The translations under genes were made by a program, and so were the position numbers. The notes below the pieces were generated by a model that was not told where the DNA came from, searched no databases, and worked only from the letters and a program-made list of their open reading frames with translations. A stretch of DNA of 64,000 bases from Nitrospirota bacterium (GTDB taxonomy: Bacteria; Nitrospirota; Thermodesulfovibrionia; Thermodesulfovibrionales; UBA6898): positions 1 to 64,000 of the forward strand of contig JACRLO010000018.1 in the NCBI GenBank assembly GCA_016235245.1, written 5' to 3'. Positions 17,230 to 24,719 of this stretch are shown here, piece by piece (position 1 is the stretch's first letter; each line of letters starts with the position of its first letter).

Positions 17230-17258
17230 CCGATGTCAGCCAAATCCGGAGACATCGG
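17230..17258. promoter_or_regulatory. Inverted repeat upstream of the cytochrome gene
   Basis: CCGATGTC and GACATCGG form a perfect eight-base inverted repeat with 13 bases between. It lies 34-62 bases before the cytochrome start and before the small-RNA promoter; it could be an operator or a stem in the cytochrome leader. No T-run follows on either strand. Confidence 0.35.
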
Positions 17259-17313
17259 TTCATAGATAGCCTGGCAGAGAAAAAAAGATATAGTCAATTA
17301 GTTAAGCAATCTA

Positions 17314-17342
17314 TTGACAATGCGACAAATAACAGATAAAAT
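17314..17342 (+). promoter_or_regulatory. Strong sigma-70 promoter driving a non-coding transcript
   Basis: A perfect TTGACA (17314-17319), 17 bases, TAAAAT (17337-17342). This is one of the best promoter matches in the window, and no reading frame with a ribosome site follows it before the terminator at 17494-17517. Confidence 0.85.
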
Positions 17343-17348
17343 AATCTA

Positions 17349-17517
17349 ACTAAAGCGGATTCTGTATATTTGCTGCAGCAAACGCAGAAACAGGTTGTTA
17401 AGTCAGGTTAAGTCTGTGCGGGTGATATACCCTCCATCCCGCGCGGAATACAGCCTGGGGGCACTCCCCGATACCAGCCCTCAGGTTATAGATGGCCCTC
17501 GCAAGAGGGCCTTTTTT
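17349..17517 (+). ncRNA. Predicted small RNA of about 169 nt, class unknown
   Basis: The stretch begins seven bases after a near-consensus promoter and ends in a perfect intrinsic terminator, with no supported coding sequence. Internal stems are visible: TTTGCTG/CAGCAAA at the 5' end, GCGGG/CCCGC in the middle, and GGGG/CCCC around a five-base loop before the terminator. CAGGTT occurs three times. The length is close to that of 6S RNA, but I cannot match it to the 6S consensus or to SRP, tmRNA or a known riboswitch. The ferredoxin gene lies convergent and its stop codon touches the T-run, so the RNA is not a leader of that gene. Confidence 0.65.
17494..17517 (+). terminator. Intrinsic terminator of the small RNA
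   Basis: GGCCCTC-GCAA-GAGGGCC followed by TTTTTT. The seven-base stem with a GCAA tetraloop is a textbook terminator on the plus strand only; the minus strand has no T-run after it. Confidence 0.92.
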
Positions 17518-17707
17518 ATTCCTCCAGCGTTATCGCCTCTACAGGGCAGTTCTCTTCAGCAGCTTCGCAGCAGCCGGTATAATCGCAGGCTTCTTCATCG
17601 ATCACCCTTGACTTGCCGATCTCAGGGTCAACATGAAACACTGCGGGACAGATCTCTTCACACCTGCCGCAACCGATGCAGGCGTCTTCATCAACAATAA
17701 CTCTCAT
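17516..17707 (-). CDS. Single-cluster 4Fe-4S ferredoxin
   Basis: A 63-residue acidic ferredoxin with CIGCGRCEEICP (Cys10, 13, 16 and 20) and a C-terminal CPVEAI. The second half reads CDYTGCCEAAEENCP rather than a second C-x2-C-x2-C motif, so it fits the single 4Fe-4S class in which Cys10, 13, 16 and the last Cys bind the cluster and others form a disulphide. It overlaps the upstream DHS-fold gene by four bases and should be translated with it, which suggests the two work together. Confidence 0.9.
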   Translation of the reverse strand: MRVIVDEDACIGCGRCEEICPAVFHVDPEIGKSRVIDEEACDYTGCCEAAEENCPVEAITLEE

Positions 17708-18648
17708 CGCATCTCCTCAATCACCGCAGCAGATAGCAGCGGGAACATGATCTCATGATGACCGGTGAGGGCAAAGTTTTGACCGCAGCTCATGGTCGGC
17801 CTTTTCAGCACGTTCTCTTTCGGCCGGTAATGCTGGATAAAATCCATATTCACGGTCGTTATCTTCTCGACCTTGTTGCCGAGGTTCCGTGCAACATTGA
17901 GTGCCTTCAGAAAGACCTCAGGCAGTATGACCGCAGAGCCGAGGTTGATATAGACGCCACCTTCAAGATCGGCAATAACAGAGGCAAGAAGCCTGAAATC
18001 GTCCATGCTTCCCTTGCCGATAGCCGCACCATCTGCCTCAGGATGCATATGGATGATGTCCGTCCCCATGGCAACGTGAACCGTTGCCGGAATGCCAAGC
18101 TCATGCGCCTGACAAAATATGCTCTTCTCCCAGAACCTGAATTTTGCGCTGCGGATATATTCGCCCACTGACTTGCCGATGCCGTATCCTTTTTTAACGC
18201 CTTTATTGATCGCAAGGTTCAGCCCCCTGCCCGTCTCCTTTGACATGCCGAACGTTCCGCTGCAGAGTTCGCGCGCAACGTCTTCTGAGGTATGACCTGC
18301 CATGGCTATCTCAAAATCATGAATGGTGCAGGCCCCGTTGGCAGCAATTGCGGTGATAATCCCTTTTTTCATAAGGTCGATAATAATCGGCGAAAGGCCA
18401 AGCTTTATCGGATGGGCGCCCATGCCGAGGATAACCGGCCTTCGGTCTTTTCTCGCCTGCACAATGGCAGAGACAACAGATTTGAAGTCACGCACTGCAG
18501 AGAAATCAGGCAGTTTGTCGAGGAAGTTCGAAAATGAGTCGCCCCGCTCCGGGACACCGGCAAAGGAGCTGACCGATACCTTGCTCTTCCTTCCGGAGAG
18601 GGAATAGGTCTTGACTGATTTCAGGGATAAGGGTTTATACTGTTTCAT
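17704..18648 (-). CDS. Deoxyhypusine synthase-fold protein of unknown function
   Basis: The 314-residue protein has features of the deoxyhypusine synthase NAD-binding fold: VILGMGAHPIKLGLSPIIID, ITAIAANGACTIHDFEIAMAG (where DHS has a TTTG-x-x-H-D block), IHMHPEADGAAIG and a terminal HHEIMFPLLSAAVIEEM resembling the DHS segment DASLVFPLL. When I line up the ends without gaps, the DHS catalytic lysine (WGK) position is not a lysine here. Bacteria lack hypusine, and related bacterial enzymes make homospermidine; without the lysine neither reaction is assured. The overlap with a ferredoxin gene points to a redox-linked role. The assignment is to fold, not function. Confidence 0.7.
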   Translation of the reverse strand: MKQYKPLSLKSVKTYSLSGRKSKVSVSSFAGVPERGDSFSNFLDKLPDFSAVRDFKSVVSAIVQARKDRRPVILGMGAHPIKLGLSPIIIDLMKKGIITAIAANGACTIHDFEIAMAGHTSEDVARELCSGTFGMSKETGRGLNLAINKGVKKGYGIGKSVGEYIRSAKFRFWEKSIFCQAHELGIPATVHVAMGTDIIHMHPEADGAAIGKGSMDDFRLLASVIADLEGGVYINLGSAVILPEVFLKALNVARNLGNKVEKITTVNMDFIQHYRPKENVLKRPTMSCGQNFALTGHHEIMFPLLSAAVIEEMR

Positions 18649-18708
18649 GGAATAAATTGTAGCACATAAGCTTCAGACCTTGCACATAGCCATTCTCCCG
18701 CTTCCGCA

Positions 18709-18738
18709 TTGCTTTAACAGGGTCTTTTATGGTATAAA
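18709..18738 (+). promoter_or_regulatory. Promoter of rpsT
   Basis: TTGCTT (18709-18714), 18 bases, TATAAA (18733-18738) preceded by TGG, an extended -10. The mRNA leader is about 25 bases and contains AAGGAGG. Confidence 0.6.
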
Positions 18739-18769
18739 ACAGGACTTTTCCATCAAGGAGGACAGCACA

Positions 18770-19057
18770 TTGGCAGCAAAAGCACCGGTAAAAAGAAACT
18801 TATCAGCAGAGAAAAGAGCTCGGCAGGCAGAAGCAAGAAATGCCCGTAACAGAGCGGCAAAAAGCACGATCAAAGGGGCCACAAAGGCGGTCGAGGCATC
18901 GGTAAAGGCAAACGACAAAGATGCTGCAGCCAAGACTTTGAAGGCTGCCATCAAGACCATCAGCAGCGCAAAGTCAAAAGGTATACTCCACAGGAATACC
19001 GCTGCACGCAAGGTATCCAGGCTGACAAAAAAGGCTAACGCACTGGCGAAAGCTTAA
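18770..19057 (+). CDS. rpsT: 30S ribosomal protein S20, TTG start
   Basis: S20 binds 16S rRNA early in 30S assembly. The 95-residue product is lysine/alanine-rich with the family pattern RNLSAEKRARQAEARNARNR near the start and SKGILHRNTAARKVSRL near the end. The start is TTG at 18770: AAGGAGG lies eight bases before it and the protein then has normal length; the open frame further upstream has no ribosome site. E. coli rpsT also uses UUG and is autoregulated through it. Its last 23 bases overlap the convergent holA gene. Confidence 0.95.
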   Translation: MAAKAPVKRNLSAEKRARQAEARNARNRAAKSTIKGATKAVEASVKANDKDAAAKTLKAAIKTISSAKSKGILHRNTAARKVSRLTKKANALAKA

Positions 19058-19937
19058 GCAGTTTGACCAGAAGCAGTTCAAAGGGATAGAATCCCCCGGT
19101 CTTTATGCCCAAGTCTGCACTGTTCAGCAGGCGAAATACTTCATACAGATAGTTCCGCTCTTTGGGGGAATTTTTTCCCCCTGACATCTGTGCATACTGC
19201 CAGTTCAATGCCCCCAGCAGCGCATAGGGCTCCTCGGTCTCCCGTAAAATACTGTAGATCCTGAAAACCTTTTCCTTGTCCCGATTACGGATCGCATTGA
19301 TAAGGTCAAACGCACCGAAGATCCGTTTACCTTCAATGATCTCGGCAATGTCGCCCTTTTCTATTTCAGGTTTCCCGACAAGAGTCAGTTTCTCTATCTC
19401 TGTCGAAAGCATGCCAAGGTCAGGTCCGATCACCGCAAGAAGGTATTGAGCCGCATCTCCTGAGAGCTTCAGACCCTTCAGCCTTGCCTTTTCTGCGATC
19501 CAGGCAGGCATGTCGCCTTCCCTGATATCAAGACTGATCTGTTTGACTCCCCTGAAGCTCTCTTTTGCATCCTTCTTCAGGCTCCCTTCATACAGGAGCA
19601 CCAGCACAGAACTCCCGGACGGACCCTGCAGATAGGTTTCAAGCTTCTTAAGGTCCTTCTTCACAATCTTATGGGCATTTTCAATGACAACATATTTGCG
19701 GCCGCCAAAAAATGGGACCGTATTTAATACATCCAGTATCTGGTCAAAGGCCGTCTTTTCCTGCTCAGAGGAGAGCATATCAAAAGACTGAAAATTGAAG
19801 TCAAGTTCCTCATGCGGGATTAAGCCCTTGATAAGAGAAACCGCTTCTGCATGCAGAAAACGGTCGGATGCATTAAAAAGATAGCAGGGAGAGGGAAGAC
19901 CTTTTTTTATTTCATCGACAAGATTTTTGTAGCTCAT
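19035..19937 (-). CDS. holA: DNA polymerase III delta subunit (clamp-loader wrench)
   Basis: The 300-residue delta subunit opens the beta sliding clamp during clamp loading. Family features include the start YKNLVDEIKKGLPSPCYLFNASDRFL, VPFFGGRKYVVIENAHKI near residue 75-92, and DLGMLSTEIEKLTLV about 175-190. It overlaps lptE by four bases upstream and the convergent rpsT by 23 bases downstream. leuS-lptE-holA is a common bacterial gene order and supports the call, since delta subunits diverge quickly. Confidence 0.93.
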   Translation of the reverse strand: MSYKNLVDEIKKGLPSPCYLFNASDRFLHAEAVSLIKGLIPHEELDFNFQSFDMLSSEQEKTAFDQILDVLNTVPFFGGRKYVVIENAHKIVKKDLKKLETYLQGPSGSSVLVLLYEGSLKKDAKESFRGVKQISLDIREGDMPAWIAEKARLKGLKLSGDAAQYLLAVIGPDLGMLSTEIEKLTLVGKPEIEKGDIAEIIEGKRIFGAFDLINAIRNRDKEKVFRIYSILRETEEPYALLGALNWQYAQMSGGKNSPKERNYLYEVFRLLNSADLGIKTGGFYPFELLLVKLLKLSPVR

Positions 19938-20452
19938 TGATAGATCAGTGCGCCTATGAGCCCCACGGCAATATCCGCCACTGCCTTATCTTCAGCCATG
20001 TCCCGGGAACCCAGGAGCACGGCCATATCCCCGGCCCCTGAAGACGAGACAATAAAGGGTGGCATCACCTTTTTTATCTCGCGCATCTTTCCATTGCTGT
20101 CTCTGTAGGTGAAGTCAGCATCAATGACAATCCTGTATTCAACGGTTATGTCCTTCTTTTCGGAAAGGCTGGACATTTCGAATCTGCGGACAACTCCGGA
20201 CAGGACATTCCCGGCAGAAGGGTCAACCGTGATGCCATTTCTGGTGAATTCCCTTACAAGCGCCTTATGCAGTTTATCCTGCAGTTTCGGCTCTACCGAG
20301 TAGTTCTCGATCTTGCCTATCCTGATCTCGGTAAACGGCAGATCTGCCTTGCGATGAAGAGAATATCCGCAGCCTGAGGTCATGCAAACAGCAAGATAGG
20401 CCAACAACCCCAAAACGACAGATACCATTATCCGTCTGCTGCGCGCCATCAT
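19934..20452 (-). CDS. lptE: LPS-assembly lipoprotein LptE
   Basis: LptE plugs the LptD barrel in the outer membrane and guides lipopolysaccharide to the surface, so the organism has an LPS outer membrane. The 172-residue product has a lipoprotein signal ending MTSGC (Cys28), followed by [29 protein letters not shown], the DUF/LptE pattern in which the G-Y-x-L-x-G segment begins right after the Cys. It overlaps leuS and holA by four bases on each side, so it is tightly coupled. Confidence 0.9.
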   Translation of the reverse strand: MMARSRRIMVSVVLGLLAYLAVCMTSGCGYSLHRKADLPFTEIRIGKIENYSVEPKLQDKLHKALVREFTRNGITVDPSAGNVLSGVVRRFEMSSLSEKKDITVEYRIVIDADFTYRDSNGKMREIKKVMPPFIVSSSGAGDMAVLLGSRDMAEDKAVADIAVGLIGALIYQ

Positions 20453-22932
20453 CCCCCCACAACGATATTTACAAGACGGCCCTTAATCACAATAACCTTT
20501 TTAATGGCCTGTCCGCCGATAAACTCGCCAACCTTACTGTCCTTGAGCGCTCGCTCTTTTACATCATCGTCCGGCAGTCCGGCAGGAATCATAAGCTTGC
20601 CCCTCAGCTTGCCATTGATCTGGATCACAAGCTCGATCTCCTCATCTTTTGCGATCTCCTCATCCCAGACCGGCCAGGGCATTTCCGAGGCGTTTTTCTT
20701 ATGGTCCATCTGGGCCCAGAGCTCCTCAACAATATGCGGGGTAAAGGGAGACAGAAGCAGGAGAAGATTTTCGACCGCAAACGTGTATGCCTGCAGCTCC
20801 TTTTCATTGCCGGGCTCGAAGCCTACCAGTTCGTTCACCAGTTCCATCATCGCAGCAATTGCGGTATTAAAATGATAATCTTTTTCAATATCTGCGGTAA
20901 CTTTCCTGATCGTCTGGTGCGTCTTTCTAAGAACTGCTCTTGCGGTCTCCGAGAGTTCGGCTGAACCGGCAGCAGCCTTCTTCAATGCATCGGCATGCTT
21001 CCGGGCAACTGACCAGACCCTGTTCAGAAAACGATAGGCTCCATCAACGCCCTTGTCAGACCAGTCAAGGTCTTTTTCGGGCGGAGCGGCAAAAAGGGAG
21101 AAGAGCCTCGACGTATCAGAGCCGTATCGGTTTATGAGATAGTCAGGATCAATTACATTGCCCTTTGATTTGGACATCTTTGCGCCGTCCTTGATGACCA
21201 TGCCCTGTGTCAGCAGGTTTACGAAGGGCTCGCTAACATCAATAATGCCGAGATCGCGGATCACACGGGTAAAGAACCGCGAATAGAGAAGATGAAGAAC
21301 GGCATGCTCAACGCCGCCGACATACTGGTCCACAGGCATCCAGTATTGCAGGGGGTTGGAGTTTGAGAGTTGGGGGTCAGTCAGTGCACTGTTTTTTTCG
21401 CCAATCCCAAATCCCAAATTCCCATTCCCTTCCTTTAAACAATAGGCGACAAAATACCAGGAAGAGTCCACAAAGGTGTCCATGGTATCTGTCTCGCGCC
21501 GTGCTTTTCCACCGCACTTCGGACAGGCAGTCTGAAGAAACGCGTCCGATTCCTGAAGCGGAGAACCGCCGGTGCCGGTAAATTTCACATCTTCGGGCAG
21601 TATCACCGGCAGGTCCTTCTCGGGTACAGGCACAATCCCGCAGTTGTCGCAGTAGATCACCGGAATAGGTGTTCCCCAGTACCGCTGCCGCGATATACCC
21701 CAGTCACGCAGTTTGTAGTTAATAACCTTCTTGCCAAGGCCCTTTTCTTCGAGATAACCGGCGATCTTCTGTTTTGCATCAGCGCTATGGAGGCCGCTGA
21801 ACTGCCCTGAATCAAGAAGAATTCCCTCGTCTTCATAAGCTTCTTTTAATCCCTGGCTCCCGACTTCCTGCGGCCTTCCTATGACCTGTCTCACCGGGAG
21901 TCCGTATTTTTCTGCGAATTCAAAATCGCGCTGATCATGGGCAGGAACCGACATGATCGCGCCGGTGCCGTATTCCATCAAAACAAAATTCGCAATATAG
22001 ACAGGGATCTTTTCATTATTCATCGGATTGATACAGTATGCCCCGGTGAAAAGACCAACCTTTTCGTCGACCTTGCCGTATTGAGATCTCACCTGCTCAA
22101 GCGCGTCTTTATCGGCAACAAGCTTCTCAGCAAGCGGATGCCCGGGAGAAAGGCAGAGAAAGGTCGCGCCAAAAAGCGTATCTGGTCTCGTGGTGAATAT
22201 TCTTATATTCTGGTCGATCCCCTCAACACTGAAATCTACCTCAGCGCCATGGCTCTTGCCGATCCAGTTCTTCTGCATAAGCACGACCTTCTCAGGCCAG
22301 CCAGACAGGGAATCACAGCCGCTCAGAAGTTCTTCCGCATAGTTGGTTATCCGCAGAAACCACTGTTCAAGCTTCTTCTGCACCACAACGCTGTCGCAGC
22401 GCCAGCATTTCGTATCAATCACCTGCTCGTTGGCAAGAACGGTTGCACAGGAATGGCACCAGTTCACGTATGAGGACTTTCTATAGGCAAGTCCTTTTTC
22501 GAGCATTTTGATGAAAAACCACTGGTTCCACCGGTAATATTCAGGGCTGCAGGTTGCCACTTCCCTGGACCAGTCATAGCTCAGACCGAGCTTCTTGAGC
22601 TGGCCTTTCATATAACTGATGTTCTCATACGTCCACTGCGAAGGGTGGACATTATGCTTGATCGCAGCATTCTCAGCCGGCATGCCAAAGGAGTCCCATC
22701 CCATGGGATGAAGGACATTATACCCCTGCATCCTTTTATATCGGGCAATCACATCGCCGATGGCGTAGTTGCGCACATGGCCCATATGGATCTTTCCGGA
22801 GGGATAAGGGAACATTTCCAGACAGTAGAATTTTTTGCGCGAGTCATCCTGGTCAGTTCTGAAAAGATTTCTCTCTTCCCAGTACTGCTGCCATTTTGGT
22901 TCGATAGTTAATGGATCGTATCTCTCTTCCAC
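20449..22932 (-). CDS. leuS: Leucyl-tRNA synthetase
   Basis: Charges tRNA-Leu. The 827-residue class I enzyme has [15 protein letters not shown] (HIGH motif, about residue 42), the CP1 editing domain with [12 protein letters not shown], zinc-type Cys clusters (CDNCG, CPKCGG) and KMSKSKGNV near 590. The start is GTG at 22932 after CCGGAGG. Between SWYFVAY and [11 protein letters not shown] the protein has about 15 more residues than usual; the DNA there (21351-21432) is made of TTGGGAT- and CTCCAAC-like nano-repeats. It is the first gene of leuS-lptE-holA. Confidence 0.96.
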   Translation of the reverse strand: MEERYDPLTIEPKWQQYWEERNLFRTDQDDSRKKFYCLEMFPYPSGKIHMGHVRNYAIGDVIARYKRMQGYNVLHPMGWDSFGMPAENAAIKHNVHPSQWTYENISYMKGQLKKLGLSYDWSREVATCSPEYYRWNQWFFIKMLEKGLAYRKSSYVNWCHSCATVLANEQVIDTKCWRCDSVVVQKKLEQWFLRITNYAEELLSGCDSLSGWPEKVVLMQKNWIGKSHGAEVDFSVEGIDQNIRIFTTRPDTLFGATFLCLSPGHPLAEKLVADKDALEQVRSQYGKVDEKVGLFTGAYCINPMNNEKIPVYIANFVLMEYGTGAIMSVPAHDQRDFEFAEKYGLPVRQVIGRPQEVGSQGLKEAYEDEGILLDSGQFSGLHSADAKQKIAGYLEEKGLGKKVINYKLRDWGISRQRYWGTPIPVIYCDNCGIVPVPEKDLPVILPEDVKFTGTGGSPLQESDAFLQTACPKCGGKARRETDTMDTFVDSSWYFVAYCLKEGNGNLGFGIGEKNSALTDPQLSNSNPLQYWMPVDQYVGGVEHAVLHLLYSRFFTRVIRDLGIIDVSEPFVNLLTQGMVIKDGAKMSKSKGNVIDPDYLINRYGSDTSRLFSLFAAPPEKDLDWSDKGVDGAYRFLNRVWSVARKHADALKKAAAGSAELSETARAVLRKTHQTIRKVTADIEKDYHFNTAIAAMMELVNELVGFEPGNEKELQAYTFAVENLLLLLSPFTPHIVEELWAQMDHKKNASEMPWPVWDEEIAKDEEIELVIQINGKLRGKLMIPAGLPDDDVKERALKDSKVGEFIGGQAIKKVIVIKGRLVNIVVGG
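21351..21432. repeat. Nano-repeat tract inserted in frame inside leuS
   Basis: On the coding strand the tract contains TTTGGGATTTGGGATTGG and later CCCCAACTCTCAAACTCC, short tandem units typical of intergenic spacers. It adds about 15 residues ([20 protein letters not shown] part) at a surface loop between two conserved blocks, keeping the frame. Confidence 0.6.
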
Positions 22933-22993
22933 AGACCGTTGCCTCCGGAAATATTCAGGGATTAATAATGATTTTTCAGGAATTACGACAGCT

Positions 22994-23002
22994 ATTATAG
23001 CA
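22994..23002 (-). promoter_or_regulatory. Extended -10 promoter of leuS-lptE-holA
   Basis: On the minus strand TGC-TATAAT with no convincing -35 box. It gives a leader of about 55 bases before the GTG start; I saw no T-box or attenuator in it. Confidence 0.5.
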
Positions 23003-23047
23003 TAGCGCTTATACTGAAAAGGTTCGACGGGATTAGATAAGCAATTC

Positions 23048-23770
23048 CTAGAAGTTTATGCCGAGGTCCGGGAAAAACGTTGTGAGCTGACGGACGTTAT
23101 TGGTTAGGAGCAAAACGCCAAAGGCAATAAGTACAATGCCGCTGATCAGCATAATGACCCTCATATATTTTCGGATCCTGGCAGAATAGCTCAGGAACGA
23201 GTTAAACATAAGAGAAGAGACGAAAAATGGCAGGGCAAGGCCAAGAGAATAAACCGAAAGCAGTTTGAAGCCATATGCAGCAGACCCCTTTGAACCGGCA
23301 TAAAGCAGGATCGTACCAAGGATCGGGCCTATGCAGGGGGTCCAGGCAGCGGCAAAGGTCATGCCGACCAGAAAAGTTCCCACGTACCCGGCAGGTTTTC
23401 CGGACAGATGAAATTTCCGTTCCCGGGTCAGGAAATCCAGTCTGATAATGCCTGAGACAAAAAAACCAAAAAAGATGACCACCACCCCGCCGATAATCCT
23501 TATCCAGTCCTGGTAATGTAAGAGGAACCCGCCGATCATCGAAGACGATGCCCCAAGTGCTATAAAAATCAGGGAAAAACCTGCGATAAAGGCAAGCGAA
23601 TTCGTTATCGTCAGAAACCGGATGCGCTTGCGGTCAGTTCCCTCTTTCAGGTCTTCGAATGAGACACCGGTGATGAAGGTGATATAAGACGGAACAAGGG
23701 GAAGCACGCAGGGAGAGAGAAAAGATAGGACACCCGCAGCAAATGCAAGGGAAAAAGAGACATCCTTCAT
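23048..23770 (-). CDS. ccdA: CcdA-type thiol:disulphide transporter (cytochrome c biogenesis)
   Basis: A 240-residue inner-membrane protein with six hydrophobic segments that carries reducing equivalents to the periplasm for haem attachment to c-type cytochromes. The reactive cysteines are in [12 protein letters not shown] (segment 1) and [12 protein letters not shown] (segment 4), the DsbD/CcdA signature. ATG 23770 overlaps the mogA stop (ATGA); a GTG two codons earlier is possible. It fits the multihaem lipoprotein at 16.8 kb. Confidence 0.93.
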   Translation of the reverse strand: MKDVSFSLAFAAGVLSFLSPCVLPLVPSYITFITGVSFEDLKEGTDRKRIRFLTITNSLAFIAGFSLIFIALGASSSMIGGFLLHYQDWIRIIGGVVVIFFGFFVSGIIRLDFLTRERKFHLSGKPAGYVGTFLVGMTFAAAWTPCIGPILGTILLYAGSKGSAAYGFKLLSVYSLGLALPFFVSSLMFNSFLSYSARIRKYMRVIMLISGIVLIAFGVLLLTNNVRQLTTFFPDLGINF

Positions 23771-24267
23771 CTGCACATTCCTTCGGTCAGCGCGCAGTCC
23801 TCGGTGCTGCCCTTGATCTTCTCTATTGCATGCGGTATCACATCCATAATCGCGTCTAATCCTTCTTTCACTGCCTTTGGACTTCCAGGCAGGTTGATGA
23901 TTAATGTCTTGCCCTTACTACCTGCCACGGCGCGGGAAAGCATAGCCCTGTTCGTCTTCTTAAGCCCTGCCATCCGCATTGCCTCGGCAATGCCCGGAAT
24001 CTCCCTGTCGATCACCTCAAGCGTTGCATCCGGCGCCACATCCCTTGGTGAGAGTCCGGTGCCGCCGGTAGTGATAACAAGATCAACGTTGTTACTGTGC
24101 TCGATCAGTTTTTCTTTAATCAATTCTTTTTCGTCGGGGATTATCACGTAGTGAAGCACTTCTGCACTGATCGTCCTGAGCATATCCCTGATCAGGGGGC
24201 CGCCCAGGTCCTCGCGTTCGCCGCGGGAGCCTTTGTCACTGAGAGTGAGTATGGCTGCTGTTATCAT
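23767..24267 (-). CDS. mogA: Molybdopterin adenylyltransferase (MogA/MoaB family)
   Basis: Activates molybdopterin by adenylation before molybdenum insertion. The 166-residue product has AAILTLSDKGSRGEREDLGGP at the N terminus, the MoCF signature DLVITTGGTGLSPRDVAPDATL and LIINLPGSPKAVKE. Its stop and start overlap the flanking MOSC and ccdA genes by four bases, forming one operon. Molybdenum cofactor genes here suit an anaerobe with molybdoenzymes; FeMo-cofactor itself does not use molybdopterin. Confidence 0.92.
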   Translation of the reverse strand: MITAAILTLSDKGSRGEREDLGGPLIRDMLRTISAEVLHYVIIPDEKELIKEKLIEHSNNVDLVITTGGTGLSPRDVAPDATLEVIDREIPGIAEAMRMAGLKKTNRAMLSRAVAGSKGKTLIINLPGSPKAVKEGLDAIMDVIPHAIEKIKGSTEDCALTEGMCR

Positions 24268-24719
24268 GATCCGGAAGGCTTTGCTATGATAGTGACATTG
24301 TCACCATTTCTGACTGTACCGCCTTTGATGACCTTGATAAAAATGCCCTCTTTCGGCATGACACAGTCTCCTGCCTGATAGTAGATTGCACAGCGGGTAT
24401 GACATTCCTTACCGATCTGGCTCACCTCGGCGATAATATCCTGCCCAATCTGCAGGCGTGTTCCTATAGGCAGGGAAACAAGGTCAATGCCTTCGGTGGT
24501 GATATTCTCCGCAAAGTCTCCAGCCTTCACATCCAGGCCCTTGTCCTGCATCTTCTTTATGCTTTCGCGTGCGAGGAGACTGACCTGCCGGTGCCATTGC
24601 GAGGAGGCGTGGGCATCTCCCTCAATACCGAAATCCGTGCGGAGCACCGCCGCTTCAACAGGCTTCTTCCGCATCCCTTTCTTCTCGCTGATATTAATAG
24701 ATACTACTTTGGCTTGCAT
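24264..24719 (-). CDS. MOSC domain protein
   Basis: A 151-residue stand-alone MOSC domain, a fold that handles sulphur or molybdenum cofactor, as in the C terminus of MoCo sulphurase and YiiM. The conserved Cys region is [17 protein letters not shown], and [10 protein letters not shown] is the typical early motif. Overlap with mogA supports a molybdenum-cofactor role. Its first 16 bases are overlapped by the frameshifted 3' end of ahcY. Confidence 0.9.
   Translation of the reverse strand: MQAKVVSINISEKKGMRKKPVEAAVLRTDFGIEGDAHASSQWHRQVSLLARESIKKMQDKGLDVKAGDFAENITTEGIDLVSLPIGTRLQIGQDIIAEVSQIGKECHTRCAIYYQAGDCVMPKEGIFIKVIKGGTVRNGDNVTIIAKPSGS

Noticed and set aside
17349-17517. 6S RNA assignment for the small RNA
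   Set aside because: Length and promoter would fit, but I cannot pair the two ends into the long rod with a central bubble, so I left the class open.
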